From contig NZ_MRDL01000047.1 in NCBI RefSeq assembly GCF_002008365.1, positions 1-64,000 of the forward strand: 64,000 nt of DNA, written 5' to 3'. The translations under genes were made by a program, and so were the position numbers. A model generated the notes under the pieces. That model made no database searches. It was not told where the DNA came from and saw only the letters and a list, made by a program, of their open reading frames with translations. Below are positions 17,825 through 27,152 of this stretch, in pieces. The stretch is from Rhizobium leguminosarum bv. viciae USDA 2370 (GTDB taxonomy: Bacteria > Pseudomonadota > Alphaproteobacteria > Rhizobiales > Rhizobiaceae). The stretch's first letter is position 1, and each line of letters opens with the position of its first letter.

Positions 17825-18598
17825 ATGTCTACAATCGAAGCTTTAGAATCCTCGCATTCCTCAATGCCGGTCCAGGGTCCGATGTTCAATTTGCCAAGGA
17901 CCTCGCTCGTCATTCCAACCTTGAACGAAGCGGAAAACATTAAGCTGCTTTTGCCCCGCATACCGACCTGGGTGCATGAAATCATCATCGTCGATGGGCG
18001 ATCGACAGACGGAACGCCAGACATAGCGCGAAGCATGCGCGACGATGTCAAGATCGTACTCCAGCCCAAGAAGGGCAAAGGCATCGCATTGCGGACCGGC
18101 TTCGAAGCCGCATCGGGTGATATGATCGTGATGCTTGATGCTGACGGGTCGATGGATCCCTACGAAATCATCTTGTTCGTCGCGGCTCTTGTTGCAGGTG
18201 CGGATTTCGTCAAGGGTTCTCGTTTTATGCAGGGTGGCGGCACCAGCGACATGACGGTCATCCGCCGTTTCGGCAATCTCGGCCTGACCCTCCTGGTCCG
18301 GATGCTCTATGGCAGCTCTTTCAGCGATTTGTGCTACGGCTACATGGGCTTTTGGAAACGGCATGTTCCCTTGCTGCGTGCCGATTGCGACGGCTTCGAA
18401 ATTGAGACGCTGATCAATTTGCGGGCCCTGAAGAACAAGCTCAAAATCATGGAAGTCGCGAGCTTTGAATCGGAGCGTATCTACGGCGTCAGCAATCTGC
18501 GTGCCCTTCCGGACGGCTGGCGCGTGCTGAAGACGATCTTCCGAGAACGCGTCAGCACGCCGACGGGCGTCCAAGTCCTCGAGCAGGGCATGTCCTGA
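17825..18598 (+). CDS. Family 2 glycosyltransferase, dolichol-phosphate-mannose-synthase-like
   Basis: A 257-residue GT-A enzyme. The nucleotide-sugar domain starts SLVIPTLNEAENIKLLLPRI. VDGRSTDGTPD and VMLDADGSMDP give the acidic metal-binding motifs. It resembles polyprenyl-phosphate sugar synthases (DPM1/GtrB type), which make the lipid-linked donors used by GT-C enzymes. That would fit the membrane protein encoded at 19772. The start MSTIEALESS is preferred because GGAGAG lies just before it. It has no C-terminal membrane helices. Confidence 0.85.
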   Translation: MSTIEALESSHSSMPVQGPMFNLPRTSLVIPTLNEAENIKLLLPRIPTWVHEIIIVDGRSTDGTPDIARSMRDDVKIVLQPKKGKGIALRTGFEAASGDMIVMLDADGSMDPYEIILFVAALVAGADFVKGSRFMQGGGTSDMTVIRRFGNLGLTLLVRMLYGSSFSDLCYGYMGFWKRHVPLLRADCDGFEIETLINLRALKNKLKIMEVASFESERIYGVSNLRALPDGWRVLKTIFRERVSTPTGVQVLEQGMS

Positions 18599-18624
18599 GG
18601 TCTGGATTTAATGGGCGAGGCCGC

Positions 18625-19785
18625 ATGATGCGCATATTGATGCTCAGCGCGAGATACCTGCCTTTTGCCGGAGGAACGGAAACCCATGTAAGCGAGGTCG
18701 CAACCCGGCTCGTGCACAAGGGGCATGCGGTGACGGTCTTGACGGGCAATCCCGACGGCCTTCTTCCGGCAGCGGAAAGCCGAGACGGCGTGCAGATTGT
18801 CAGGCTGAAGACCTTTCCCCGTGGGCGGGATTGGTGCTTCGCCCCCGGCGTCTTCAGGGCGGTCGCCGACGGTGATTGGGACCTGATGCATGTTCAGGGC
18901 TACCACACCTTCCTGGCACCGCTGGCAATGGCCGCCGCATCGCGGAACGGGCTTCCTTTCGTGGTTACCTTTCACAGCGGTGGCCATTCGTCACGATTTC
19001 GGTCCTCGATCCGGCGTTTCCAACATAGAATGCTTGCGCCTCTGGCCGCCAGAGCAGCGCAACTCATTGGCGTGTCGCGGTTCGAAGCGGATCTGTTCAG
19101 CCATAATATGGCAATCGCGAGAGACCGGTTCATCGTTATCCCCAATGGCGCGCGCCTGCCGGAAAAGTCCGGGCGGCGAACGGCTTCACCTCACGACAGG
19201 CCGCTGATTGTCTCGCTCGGCAGGCTGGAGCGCTACAAAGGTCATCATCGGGCGCTTGCTGCATTTAATGTGCTGGCAACGAAATTCCCCGATATGCGCC
19301 TTCGGATCCTGGGAGAGGGCCCCTATGAGGCGAAGCTGCGTCAGCAGGTGTCCGAGCTCGGGCTCGGCAACCGTGTCGAGATCGGGGCAATTCCGCCGAC
19401 CGACCGGTCCGCAATGGCCGATCTTTTGTCTTCGGCCGCTCTTGTCGTGCTCCTCAGCGATTATGAAGCTCATCCCGTGGCGGTTATGGAGGCGCTTTCG
19501 GTCAAGGCTCCCGTACTGACCACCGACACATCCGGCTTTCGGGAGCTGGCTGAGGAGGGCCTCGTGCGATCCATTCCGCTCAACGCTTCGCCAGACTTCA
19601 CCGCGCGTGAAATGCTCGCCGCCATGGAGGCGGGGCCGATCTCGGTTGAGACGAGCTTGCCGGACTGGGACGATTGCACGGACCGGCTGCTGATGGTGTA
19701 CAGACGCGTACTTTCGCATCCGCAGCCTGAACTGCGAACCGGTCCGGCACTGCTTGGAGATTTGAAGCACGATGACCGTTGTTGA
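18625..19785 (+). CDS. Family 4 glycosyltransferase
   Basis: A 386-residue retaining GT-B glycosyltransferase. The N-terminal lobe opens MMRILMLSARYLPFAGGTET. The C-terminal lobe holds IVSLGRLERYKGHHRALAAF, LRILGEGPYE and the EAHPVAVMEALSVKAPVLTT segment, whose acidic residues bind the nucleotide sugar. It starts 27 bases after the previous stop and overlaps the next start by 14 bases. It probably adds an internal sugar of the repeat unit. Confidence 0.92.
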   Translation: MMRILMLSARYLPFAGGTETHVSEVATRLVHKGHAVTVLTGNPDGLLPAAESRDGVQIVRLKTFPRGRDWCFAPGVFRAVADGDWDLMHVQGYHTFLAPLAMAAASRNGLPFVVTFHSGGHSSRFRSSIRRFQHRMLAPLAARAAQLIGVSRFEADLFSHNMAIARDRFIVIPNGARLPEKSGRRTASPHDRPLIVSLGRLERYKGHHRALAAFNVLATKFPDMRLRILGEGPYEAKLRQQVSELGLGNRVEIGAIPPTDRSAMADLLSSAALVVLLSDYEAHPVAVMEALSVKAPVLTTDTSGFRELAEEGLVRSIPLNASPDFTAREMLAAMEAGPISVETSLPDWDDCTDRLLMVYRRVLSHPQPELRTGPALLGDLKHDDRC

Positions 19786-21871
19786 GGGGCGGACGTCTCC
19801 AGACCAGCAGAAGGCCTACCAGGACGGAGCTTATCGTCATGGCTATACGGTAGGGGTTTCCATTCCACGCATCGATCTGTGGATCGCCGCATTTCTGGGC
19901 CTGCGCAGGCAGGACAGCGCGGTCGGGGGTGTTGCCGATCCTTCGTCGCTGGGGATGTCGCCGGCCTTTGCCTTTCTGTGCAGTTGCGCCCTTATTGTGG
20001 CCGCTCTTGCTGCAAATGCCAGTCGGCTGGGAGAGGGCTGGGCGGTTCCCACGTTCTATACCGCCATCGCCGCGATCTTTCTCCCCGCTGCGGCGCGAAT
20101 CATCCATCCGGGGGCCAGCCGCCTGGAGCGGTTGGCGCTCATCGTGATCGTGACCTCAGCCCTCTTCGTGGTACGCCTGATCCGCGCGCCCGTCGCCTTC
20201 ATAGACCATGACGAATTCCTGCACTGGGCGACGGTTAACGACATTCTGGAGGCGGGGCGACTGTTCCTGCCCAATCCCCTTTTGCCGGTCAGCCCCCTCT
20301 ATCCCGGGCTAGAGCTCGTAACGTCCGCCTTGGTCAAACTGTCCGGACTGTCCGTCTTCGCGGCAGGCCTCATCGTGTTGGCGGCAGCACGGATGATGCT
20401 GATGCTCACGCTATTCCTGCTCTTTGAGAAGATCACGAATTCTGCACGGATCGCCTCCATCGCCTGCCTGATCTACATGGGTTCGTCCACGTTTTTGCTG
20501 TTCGACGTCCACTACTCGTATGAAAGCCTGGCGATCCCCATGCTTGCGGCGGTGCTGTTGGCTTCCGAAAGCCGACGCCTGGAGCGAGGCGACACGGCAG
20601 GCTGGCCGACGGTCGTCGCCACCATGGTCCTGATCGTGGCGCTCGCAGCTACTCATCATCTCACCTCCTATTTTTGCACGGCCCTTTTGTGCGGCACGGC
20701 GGTGATGGAATGCCTGAGGCAGGGCGCTTCCGCTATGCAGAGGCGGCAGGCGATCCTGCTGGCCTCGATCGCCGTGATTGCTCCGGTCGCCTGGTCGAAG
20801 ATCGTCGGGAACCCCACCGGCAGCTACATCCTTCCCGTACTGGCAGGCGGCATACACGAGGTAGCGCAACTCGTATCGAGTTCGACCTCGACGCGTAAGC
20901 TTTTCGTGTCGGACACGGGAGCCCTGGCGCCTGCTTGGCAACGTTACCTGACGATGGCGGGCGTCGCGCTGATCTGCCTGGGACTTCTCACCGGCTTTCT
21001 CCGCTCGCTCGTTTTCAATGGGCAGCACCCGAATGCGAGCATCCTCTGGCCGCCGACCAGATGGCGCCTATGGCGGTCAAGCCTTCTCGAGATCCTCGTT
21101 TTGGTGACGCTGGCCTATCCCGTCAGTATCATCTTCCGGCTGACGCGCAGTGGGTGGGAGATCGGCAACCGCATCGGCTCGCTATCTTTCCTCGGCGTCG
21201 CAATCGTCGTCGCGGTGGCCGTCGCGGCATTCTGGCACGGCACCTCGCGTGGCTGGCTGCGCGCAACGTCGCTTGCCGCCGCCGCAACGACGGTGCTGAT
21301 CGCTGGCGTCATCAGCTCCGAGGGGCCACGTATCCTGGTTCCGGCCGGCTATGAAGTTTCGGCCGACTCCTCGTCGATAGAACCGATGGGGATCAGCGCC
21401 GCAAAGTGGACCAGGGAATGGCTAGGCGGCGAGCAGCATTTCGCAACCGACCGGATCAATCGCCTGCTCCTGTCCACCTACGGCCGGCAAAAGGTCTCGA
21501 CCACGCTTGAGAGCGGGCAGGATACTGGCATGGCCATCACCGCTGCCGATCTCGGCCCGATGGAACGCAAGCTGCTGATCGACTCGGGCGTCGGTTTCGT
21601 CATGGTCGATCTGCGCATGACCACCGGCCTGCCCGGCGTCGGCGTCTATTTCGACGGCGGCGCGCAGGACCGAAACCACACGGTCCCCCTCCAGGCGTCG
21701 TCGCTGCTCAAGTTCAATTCCGAGCCCGATGTCGACCGCACCTTCGACAACGGCTTCATGGTCATTTTCGATGTCGGGCGGCTCGGGAAAACACGGCAGC
21801 CCGCCGCCCCTCCTAGGCGGACCGGAGTGCGGGTGCAATCCCTGGGACGACCAGACGGAGATTTACAATGA
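19772..21871 (+). CDS. Large polytopic membrane protein, GT-C-like or polymerase-like
   Basis: A 699-residue protein with about 11-13 predicted spans (for example FAFLCSCALIVAALAANAS and ALIVIVTSALFVVRLI). A soluble C-terminal domain follows from about residue 520. The loop after the third or fourth span contains FIDHDEFLHW. An acidic pair in this first large loop is the hallmark of GT-C glycosyltransferases that use lipid-phosphate sugars. A Wzy-like polymerase is the alternative. It overlaps the preceding gene by 14 bases and the following one by 4 (ATGA). I cannot place it in a named family. Confidence 0.7.
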   Translation: MTVVEGRTSPDQQKAYQDGAYRHGYTVGVSIPRIDLWIAAFLGLRRQDSAVGGVADPSSLGMSPAFAFLCSCALIVAALAANASRLGEGWAVPTFYTAIAAIFLPAAARIIHPGASRLERLALIVIVTSALFVVRLIRAPVAFIDHDEFLHWATVNDILEAGRLFLPNPLLPVSPLYPGLELVTSALVKLSGLSVFAAGLIVLAAARMMLMLTLFLLFEKITNSARIASIACLIYMGSSTFLLFDVHYSYESLAIPMLAAVLLASESRRLERGDTAGWPTVVATMVLIVALAATHHLTSYFCTALLCGTAVMECLRQGASAMQRRQAILLASIAVIAPVAWSKIVGNPTGSYILPVLAGGIHEVAQLVSSSTSTRKLFVSDTGALAPAWQRYLTMAGVALICLGLLTGFLRSLVFNGQHPNASILWPPTRWRLWRSSLLEILVLVTLAYPVSIIFRLTRSGWEIGNRIGSLSFLGVAIVVAVAVAAFWHGTSRGWLRATSLAAAATTVLIAGVISSEGPRILVPAGYEVSADSSSIEPMGISAAKWTREWLGGEQHFATDRINRLLLSTYGRQKVSTTLESGQDTGMAITAADLGPMERKLLIDSGVGFVMVDLRMTTGLPGVGVYFDGGAQDRNHTVPLQASSLLKFNSEPDVDRTFDNGFMVIFDVGRLGKTRQPAAPPRRTGVRVQSLGRPDGDLQ

Positions 21872-22755
21872 TCGATAGCCGTATCGACGCTTTCATGTGC
21901 GTCCATTCGCGGGACATCGAATATTTGCTCGAAGCGTCCCTTCGCTCCTACCAGCGGCATTTCCCCGACAAGGGAAACCTAACCATGGTCACGGACAACC
22001 CGGCCGCTTTAAGAGCCTTCCTCGACGCGAAGGGTCTCGTGCCTGGCGCCGCCGTCACCGGCGACAACGACTGGCTTTCAGCCAGCGAACTGGAACTTCC
22101 CGGCTGGTTTCGGCAGCAGATCATCAAGCTGCGCGCCTTCGAATTCTGCCGCACTGAGCATTTCTGCAATCTCGGTGCGGATACACTGCTGCTGCGGCCC
22201 ATCGCGACGACCGATCTGATCGACCGGCGCGAACCGGTTCTCTATTATTCCAGCCACAGACTTCCCGATCTTCACTACCGTTTCGAAAAGAAACGGTTGC
22301 GCAATGTCGCAAGGATCCTCGGCGTCGAGCCGGCCCGGTCTTTTCGCTATGTCGATTTCATCAACGATTTCTTCTGCTTCAAGCGTGAATGGCTCATCGC
22401 GTTGAATGACTACATCGCGTCGAAATACGGCTCGACACCCTACGTCGAGCTGCTCAAGGGTCTGAGTGCGTCAAAAGACCAGACGCGGTTCGGAGAATGG
22501 ACACTCTATTCCGTCTTTCTGCTCGATGTGATGCACCTGTCGCCGACGATGCGCGATGCGCGCGGGGCCTATTTGACGCAGATCCATAGCCGCCTCGGCC
22601 TCACGCTGAGCCGGCTGGACAGCAAGGTCGTTCATCTCGTCCAGAAATCCTTCGACCCGAATGTGATCCGCCAGAAGCTCATGAAGGTGAACCCGGGCGC
22701 CGCTCAGATCATCGGCGCAACGGCATGGGCGAATGCAGGAGCTCGCCCCCGATGA
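21868..22755 (+). CDS. Putative glycosyltransferase, DUF6492-like
   Basis: A 295-residue soluble protein starting with ATGA overlap to the previous gene. It contains PGWFRQQIIKLRAFEFCRTE and then NLGADTLLLRPI, where the acidic residue takes the place of the DxD motif of GT-A enzymes. VDFINDFFCFKREWL follows later. This resembles the DUF6492 group of putative glycosyltransferases, as far as I can judge by eye. No membrane span. The location inside the cluster supports a sugar-transfer role. Confidence 0.65.
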   Translation: MIDSRIDAFMCVHSRDIEYLLEASLRSYQRHFPDKGNLTMVTDNPAALRAFLDAKGLVPGAAVTGDNDWLSASELELPGWFRQQIIKLRAFEFCRTEHFCNLGADTLLLRPIATTDLIDRREPVLYYSSHRLPDLHYRFEKKRLRNVARILGVEPARSFRYVDFINDFFCFKREWLIALNDYIASKYGSTPYVELLKGLSASKDQTRFGEWTLYSVFLLDVMHLSPTMRDARGAYLTQIHSRLGLTLSRLDSKVVHLVQKSFDPNVIRQKLMKVNPGAAQIIGATAWANAGARPR

Positions 22756-23579
22756 TGGCCCGCCGGTTCTTTCTGGGAATCATTCCGCTGTGGGTTCTTG
22801 CCGCTGCGTTGGCCGTAACGTGGCTGCCCGAAACCTTTTCGACCTGGGAGAAGCTGGTCCGTCTGGCGCTCTGCGCGCCGCTGTTACTGTATTTCCCGGG
22901 CCGCATGCTGGTGGACACCCTGCGCTTCGAGGGCGATGTGGTCACCAGGGGGACGTTCGCGGTGTTCCTGAGCTTGGCGACCTGCATTTTTCTGGGGCTT
23001 CTGCTGCATGTCGTCGGCCATCTCGATGCGCGAGGCTGGGTCTACGCGCTGGGCCTGACGACTATCGCCCTTCGGTGGCTGAATGTCGTTTTGCTGCTCG
23101 CAAGGCCGGTTCCAGCCATCCCCTGGGCTTGGCCCGGCCGCCGTTTCGCGATCTTCGCAGTTTCCATGATCTTGGCGGCGAGTTCCGTCCTCGTGGCGCG
23201 CCCGGTCGCGCTTGAACGCAAGCCGTTTCATTTCACCGAGCTTTGGATGGTGCCCAAATGGAACTGGACGAACAATGTGGTAACGGTCGGCGTGCGCAAT
23301 TCGGAAGACGCCAAAACGCTTTACAGTTTTGACCTTGTTCTGGGCGGCACGTTGATTGGAAAGATGCCAACCTTCGAACTGGCGCCTTCCTCCAGCCAAA
23401 CCTTCGAATTCTCCGTACCCACAAAAACGCGCCCACCCGCACGGCTGGAAGCCTGGCTCTACAAGGGCGGCGACAGGGGAACGATCTACCGCAAGGTCTG
23501 GATGACCATCGACACGCTCCAGTCCCCGGCACCGACCGGAATAACCCTTCAGTCCGCTCCGGAGACGAAAAATGGATGA
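22752..23579 (+). CDS. Membrane protein of unknown function, DUF1616-like
   Basis: A 275-residue protein with four N-terminal spans within residues 1-145 (FFLGIIPLWVLAAALAVTWL, TFAVFLSLATCIFLGLLLHV, and two more). A C-terminal soluble beta-rich domain of about 110 residues follows. The start ATG 22752 overlaps the preceding stop by 4 bases and is preferred over 22725. The domain order resembles DUF1616 proteins, often found near polysaccharide genes in archaea and bacteria; the match is tentative. Role in the cluster unknown. Confidence 0.65.
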   Translation: MMARRFFLGIIPLWVLAAALAVTWLPETFSTWEKLVRLALCAPLLLYFPGRMLVDTLRFEGDVVTRGTFAVFLSLATCIFLGLLLHVVGHLDARGWVYALGLTTIALRWLNVVLLLARPVPAIPWAWPGRRFAIFAVSMILAASSVLVARPVALERKPFHFTELWMVPKWNWTNNVVTVGVRNSEDAKTLYSFDLVLGGTLIGKMPTFELAPSSSQTFEFSVPTKTRPPARLEAWLYKGGDRGTIYRKVWMTIDTLQSPAPTGITLQSAPETKNG

Positions 23580-24573
23580 TTTCCAGCACCCCGTGCCCGG
23601 CAAGCTCACGACGGCAATCGTCATCTGCTGTTATTCCGACAAGCGCTGGGACATTCTCAACAAGGCAATCGCGGCGGCAGCGCGCCAGGTCCCGGCCGCG
23701 GACGAGATCGTCGTCATCGTCGATCACAATCCGGCACTGGCGCTGCGTCTGCGCGCCAAGTGCTTCGAAACTCCGGTCAGGATCGTCGAGAATATTCATC
23801 CGCCCGGCCTCTCCGGTGCCCGCAACACCGGGATTTCAGTCAGCCGCGGCGAGGTCATCCTGTTTCTCGACGACGACGCCGTGTCGGATCAAGATTTGCT
23901 GGCGACCTTGGTTTGGCAACTGGAGGACCCCTCGGTGCTGGGCGCCGTGTCGGCTATCCGCCCGTTGTGGGAAACGGACCGTCCGTCCTGGTTTCCCGAC
24001 GAATTCCTGTGGACTCTTGGCTGCACCTACCGCGGTCTTCATCCAGGGCCGGTGCGCAACCTCATCGGCGCGTCGATGTGCATCCGCCGCTCCGTCTTCG
24101 ATCATACGGGCGGCTTCGATTCCGGCCTGGGCCGAACGGCCAAGGCTTTGCCGCTCGGATGCGAGGAAACCGAACTCTGCATCCGTGCAACCAAGGCCCT
24201 GCCGCATGGCCGTTTCGTCTTCGAGCCATCGAGCGGCAGCGATCACGCCATACCCGCCGATCGCGCGACGTGGAAATATTTCCTCCACCGCTGCTGGGCC
24301 GAAGGGCTTTCAAAGGCCTGCCTATCGTTGATGGCGGGCACCGGCGAGGCGCTGGCGTCGGAAAAGACCTATATGACGAGGACGTTGCCGCAAGGGGTTA
24401 TGCGGGGATTCGCTGATGTGCTGCTTGGCCAGCCGAGCGGCCTTCTTCGCGCCGTCGCGCTGGGCGCCGGCCTGGCAGCCACTGCGGCCGGCTTCGCTCT
24501 CGGCCGGACCCGCGCTGCCCTTACGCGACCGTTCACCTCCGTTCCTGCTCGCGCTCTCGAACCGGTGGAATAG
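23572..24573 (+). CDS. Family 2 glycosyltransferase
   Basis: A 333-residue GT-A enzyme. TAIVICCYSDKRWDILNKAI opens the fold. RNTGISVSRGEVILFLDDDA carries the DxD-type metal site, and GCEETELCIRA (with the E-E/D acidic pair) suits the acceptor loop. A short hydrophobic stretch near the C-terminus (VALGAGLAATAAGFAL) may anchor it to the membrane. It overlaps the preceding gene by 8 bases. The donor sugar is not predictable. Confidence 0.85.
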   Translation: MDDFQHPVPGKLTTAIVICCYSDKRWDILNKAIAAAARQVPAADEIVVIVDHNPALALRLRAKCFETPVRIVENIHPPGLSGARNTGISVSRGEVILFLDDDAVSDQDLLATLVWQLEDPSVLGAVSAIRPLWETDRPSWFPDEFLWTLGCTYRGLHPGPVRNLIGASMCIRRSVFDHTGGFDSGLGRTAKALPLGCEETELCIRATKALPHGRFVFEPSSGSDHAIPADRATWKYFLHRCWAEGLSKACLSLMAGTGEALASEKTYMTRTLPQGVMRGFADVLLGQPSGLLRAVALGAGLAATAAGFALGRTRAALTRPFTSVPARALEPVE

Positions 24574-24575
24574 GT

Positions 24576-25955
24576 ATGATGACCCTCAACGCCGCTATTG
24601 CCAAGGTCCGCAGCCTCCTGATGAATCAGGCGGTCCTGCTCCTCAATGCAGGCATGTTGGGGCTTGGAACGTTGATGACGGCCATTCTCGGCTTCGTCTA
24701 CTGGTGGTTCGCGGCGCGTTCCTTCTCGGCCGAGGCTGTTGGGCTCGCCGCCGCCGCCATCTCGTTGATGAACCTCCTCGCGAATCTCGGGGAAGTCGGT
24801 CTCGGACCCTTCCTGATGGGCGAGATAGGCCGCCAGAAAAGAGCAGGCCCTTTTTTGACGGGCGCGCTCCTTGCCTCGTTCAGCGCCTCCATCGTGGTGG
24901 GGCTGATCTATCTTGCTATCGCTGCCTTCACATCGACGCAGCTTGGCTCGATCGTCGGCTCCTCCGCGACCGATCTCTTCTTCGTTGTTGCTTGCGCTCT
25001 GACGGCCGTGACCCTCGTGCTCGACCAGGCCCTGGTCGGCCTTCTGCGCAGCGGCCTTCAACTGGCCCGAAATGTCGTCTTCGCCGCCAGCAAGCTTCTT
25101 CTACTGATCGCTCTCGGCCTGACACTTGGCCGCGCAAGCAGCGAATTGGCGATCTTCACCACCTGGTTTACCGGGCAGCTTGTCTCACTGGTCGTCGTGG
25201 CCGGGCTACTTGTTTATGCCGGTGGGCGCGTTTTCCGCCGGCCAGACATCCACGCCTTCCGCCCGGCGCTCCGACAGGTTTTAGGTCATCATGCCCTCAG
25301 CATGGCTGTTCAGGCGCCGGCGCTGCTGCTGCCCTTCGTCGTCACGGTGATGCTGTCCGCTGAGATCAACGCCGCCTTCTATGCCGCATGGACGGTGCTG
25401 AACGTTGCGCTTCTAGTCCCTGCGTCACTCGCCTCGGTGTTGTTTGCCATCGCTGTGCGGGAGCCGGAGCTGTTTCCCGCGCGCCTGCGCCTGTCGCTCG
25501 GCTTGTCGATGCTGGTTTGCGCGGCGACCGCCTTGGCGTTCCTGTTCCTGTCGCGCTTCATGCTCTGGATATTCAATCCGGCCTATGCTGTGATTGCAGG
25601 AAATAGTCTCCAGTTTCTTGGCTTTGCCGCTTTCGGAATGGCGTCCAAGTATCATTATCTCGCGGTTAAACGTGTCCGGCGGCGCCTGGGTTTTGCCACG
25701 CTCGTTCTGATCGGCGGTGCGGTGCTGGAGATCGTGGCCGCTGCCGCCGGTGCGCAATTCGGGATCGCAGGCACAGCCAACTTCTGGGTCATTGCTGTTT
25801 CGCTGGAAGGCCTCCTTCTGTGCCCGGCATTGTATTGGGCTGCGCGGCGCATTGCGACGCCATCCACCACCGCGCCATCAGCGGCTGCCGGTGTCTCGAC
25901 ATATGGCAATTCCCTCGACCAGACCGACCAAATCGGAATTGCGTCACGGGCTTGA
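24576..25955 (+). CDS. Lipopolysaccharide/exopolysaccharide flippase-like protein
   Basis: A 459-residue polytopic protein with about 12 spans. It opens with NQAVLLLNAGMLGLGTLMTA, followed by FVYWWFAARSFSAEAVG. That layout is typical of the MVF/Wzx polysaccharide-biosynthesis transporter family, which flips undecaprenyl-linked oligosaccharide repeats. The start lies 2 bases after the preceding stop. A translocase here, with the ExoF-like protein, suggests a Wzx/Wzy-type pathway, although no obvious Wzy is identified. Confidence 0.85.
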   Translation: MMTLNAAIAKVRSLLMNQAVLLLNAGMLGLGTLMTAILGFVYWWFAARSFSAEAVGLAAAAISLMNLLANLGEVGLGPFLMGEIGRQKRAGPFLTGALLASFSASIVVGLIYLAIAAFTSTQLGSIVGSSATDLFFVVACALTAVTLVLDQALVGLLRSGLQLARNVVFAASKLLLLIALGLTLGRASSELAIFTTWFTGQLVSLVVVAGLLVYAGGRVFRRPDIHAFRPALRQVLGHHALSMAVQAPALLLPFVVTVMLSAEINAAFYAAWTVLNVALLVPASLASVLFAIAVREPELFPARLRLSLGLSMLVCAATALAFLFLSRFMLWIFNPAYAVIAGNSLQFLGFAAFGMASKYHYLAVKRVRRRLGFATLVLIGGAVLEIVAAAAGAQFGIAGTANFWVIAVSLEGLLLCPALYWAARRIATPSTTAPSAAAGVSTYGNSLDQTDQIGIASRA

Positions 25956-25970
25956 AAGGGAGTTCTTCGC

Positions 25971-27152
25971 ATGAGGCCTATTCAACGCTTCCGGAATTTC
26001 GCTGTCGGCGCTGCGGCGCTGGCGCTTTTTTGGTCTGCTCAGGTCGGATCTACGGCCGCGCAGTCATCTGGGCAGCAATCTTTCGTCACGACGAAAGGGG
26101 AGGGCTTCCTGCTGGACGGCAAGCCATTCCGCGTGGCCGGCGTAAACAACCATTATCTGACATTTGGCTCGCCAGGCGAAGTCACCCGCGTGTTGGACGA
26201 TGCCACGGCAATGGGTGCCAATGTGGTGCGCACCTTCCTGCAACCGGTTATAGGGTCGCTGGACGGCCGGGTGCCGACGATCTGGAACTCAAAAAGCACG
26301 TCCGATTCCAGCAATCTGGGTACCAAGGGCATCTATATGATGAGTTGGGATCCGACAACCAAACGGATGGTCCCCAACGATGGACCTGACGGCCTGCAAA
26401 AGGTCGATTACCTCATCGCGGAAGCGGGGAAGCGCAAGCTTAAGCTGATCCTCGCATTCGTCGATTTCTGGGCCTATACGGGCGGTGCCCAACAAATGAA
26501 CGCCTGGTACGGGAGTTCGGACAAATACACCTTTTTTGCCGCTGATCCGCGAACCCGACGCGATTACAAGGAATGGATTCGGCATGTTTTGTCGCGCGTC
26601 AACACGATTACTGGTGTCCGCTATTCCGATGACCCCACCATCTTTGCCTGGGACCTGGCCAACGAACCTGACATTCATCCCAAACCGCTCCTTCACGACT
26701 GGGTGTCGGAAATGTCAGCCTATGTCAAAACCCTGGCACCGAAACAGCTCGTGACGACGGGCCATGGGAACATGGATCAGAAGCTGTCGGATATGAACAT
26801 TCCGAGCGTCGATTTCGGCACATGGCATGGCTACCCATCCTACGTCAAAATCAGCCATTCCGATTTCGATGCTCGCATTCGCGAATACTGCGAGATCGGA
26901 CGAAATATCGGAAAACCGGTGATCCTGGAGGAATTTGGAGTTCCGCGATCCGATCCCGATCAGGCAAATGCCTATCAAACTTGGCTGAACACGATCGCCA
27001 TGTCGGATTGTGGAGGCTGGGTGGTTTGGCGGCTTGTCAGCACACAGGACTCAGGCCTCTATCCCCAGGACGACTACGACAAATTCGACATTCATAACGA
27101 TGGAGGCCCTGCTTGGCAGGCTCTGCGCGCCGCCGCCCTCAAGTTTCAATAA
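25971..27152 (+). CDS. Secreted family 5 glycoside hydrolase, mannanase-like
   Basis: A 393-residue exported hydrolase. The signal peptide covers about residues 1-30 (FAVGAAALALFWSAQ, cut near STAAQS). The GH5 barrel shows GANVVRTFLQP, then the acid/base glutamate in AWDLANEPD, WHGYPSY, and the nucleophile glutamate in VILEEFGVPR. The pattern is nearest to endo-beta-mannanases of subfamily GH5_7. It is probably the last gene of the polysaccharide operon, 15 bases after the flippase stop. It may trim or release the product. Polysaccharide loci often carry such a hydrolase. Confidence 0.88.
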   Translation: MRPIQRFRNFAVGAAALALFWSAQVGSTAAQSSGQQSFVTTKGEGFLLDGKPFRVAGVNNHYLTFGSPGEVTRVLDDATAMGANVVRTFLQPVIGSLDGRVPTIWNSKSTSDSSNLGTKGIYMMSWDPTTKRMVPNDGPDGLQKVDYLIAEAGKRKLKLILAFVDFWAYTGGAQQMNAWYGSSDKYTFFAADPRTRRDYKEWIRHVLSRVNTITGVRYSDDPTIFAWDLANEPDIHPKPLLHDWVSEMSAYVKTLAPKQLVTTGHGNMDQKLSDMNIPSVDFGTWHGYPSYVKISHSDFDARIREYCEIGRNIGKPVILEEFGVPRSDPDQANAYQTWLNTIAMSDCGGWVVWRLVSTQDSGLYPQDDYDKFDIHNDGGPAWQALRAAALKFQ

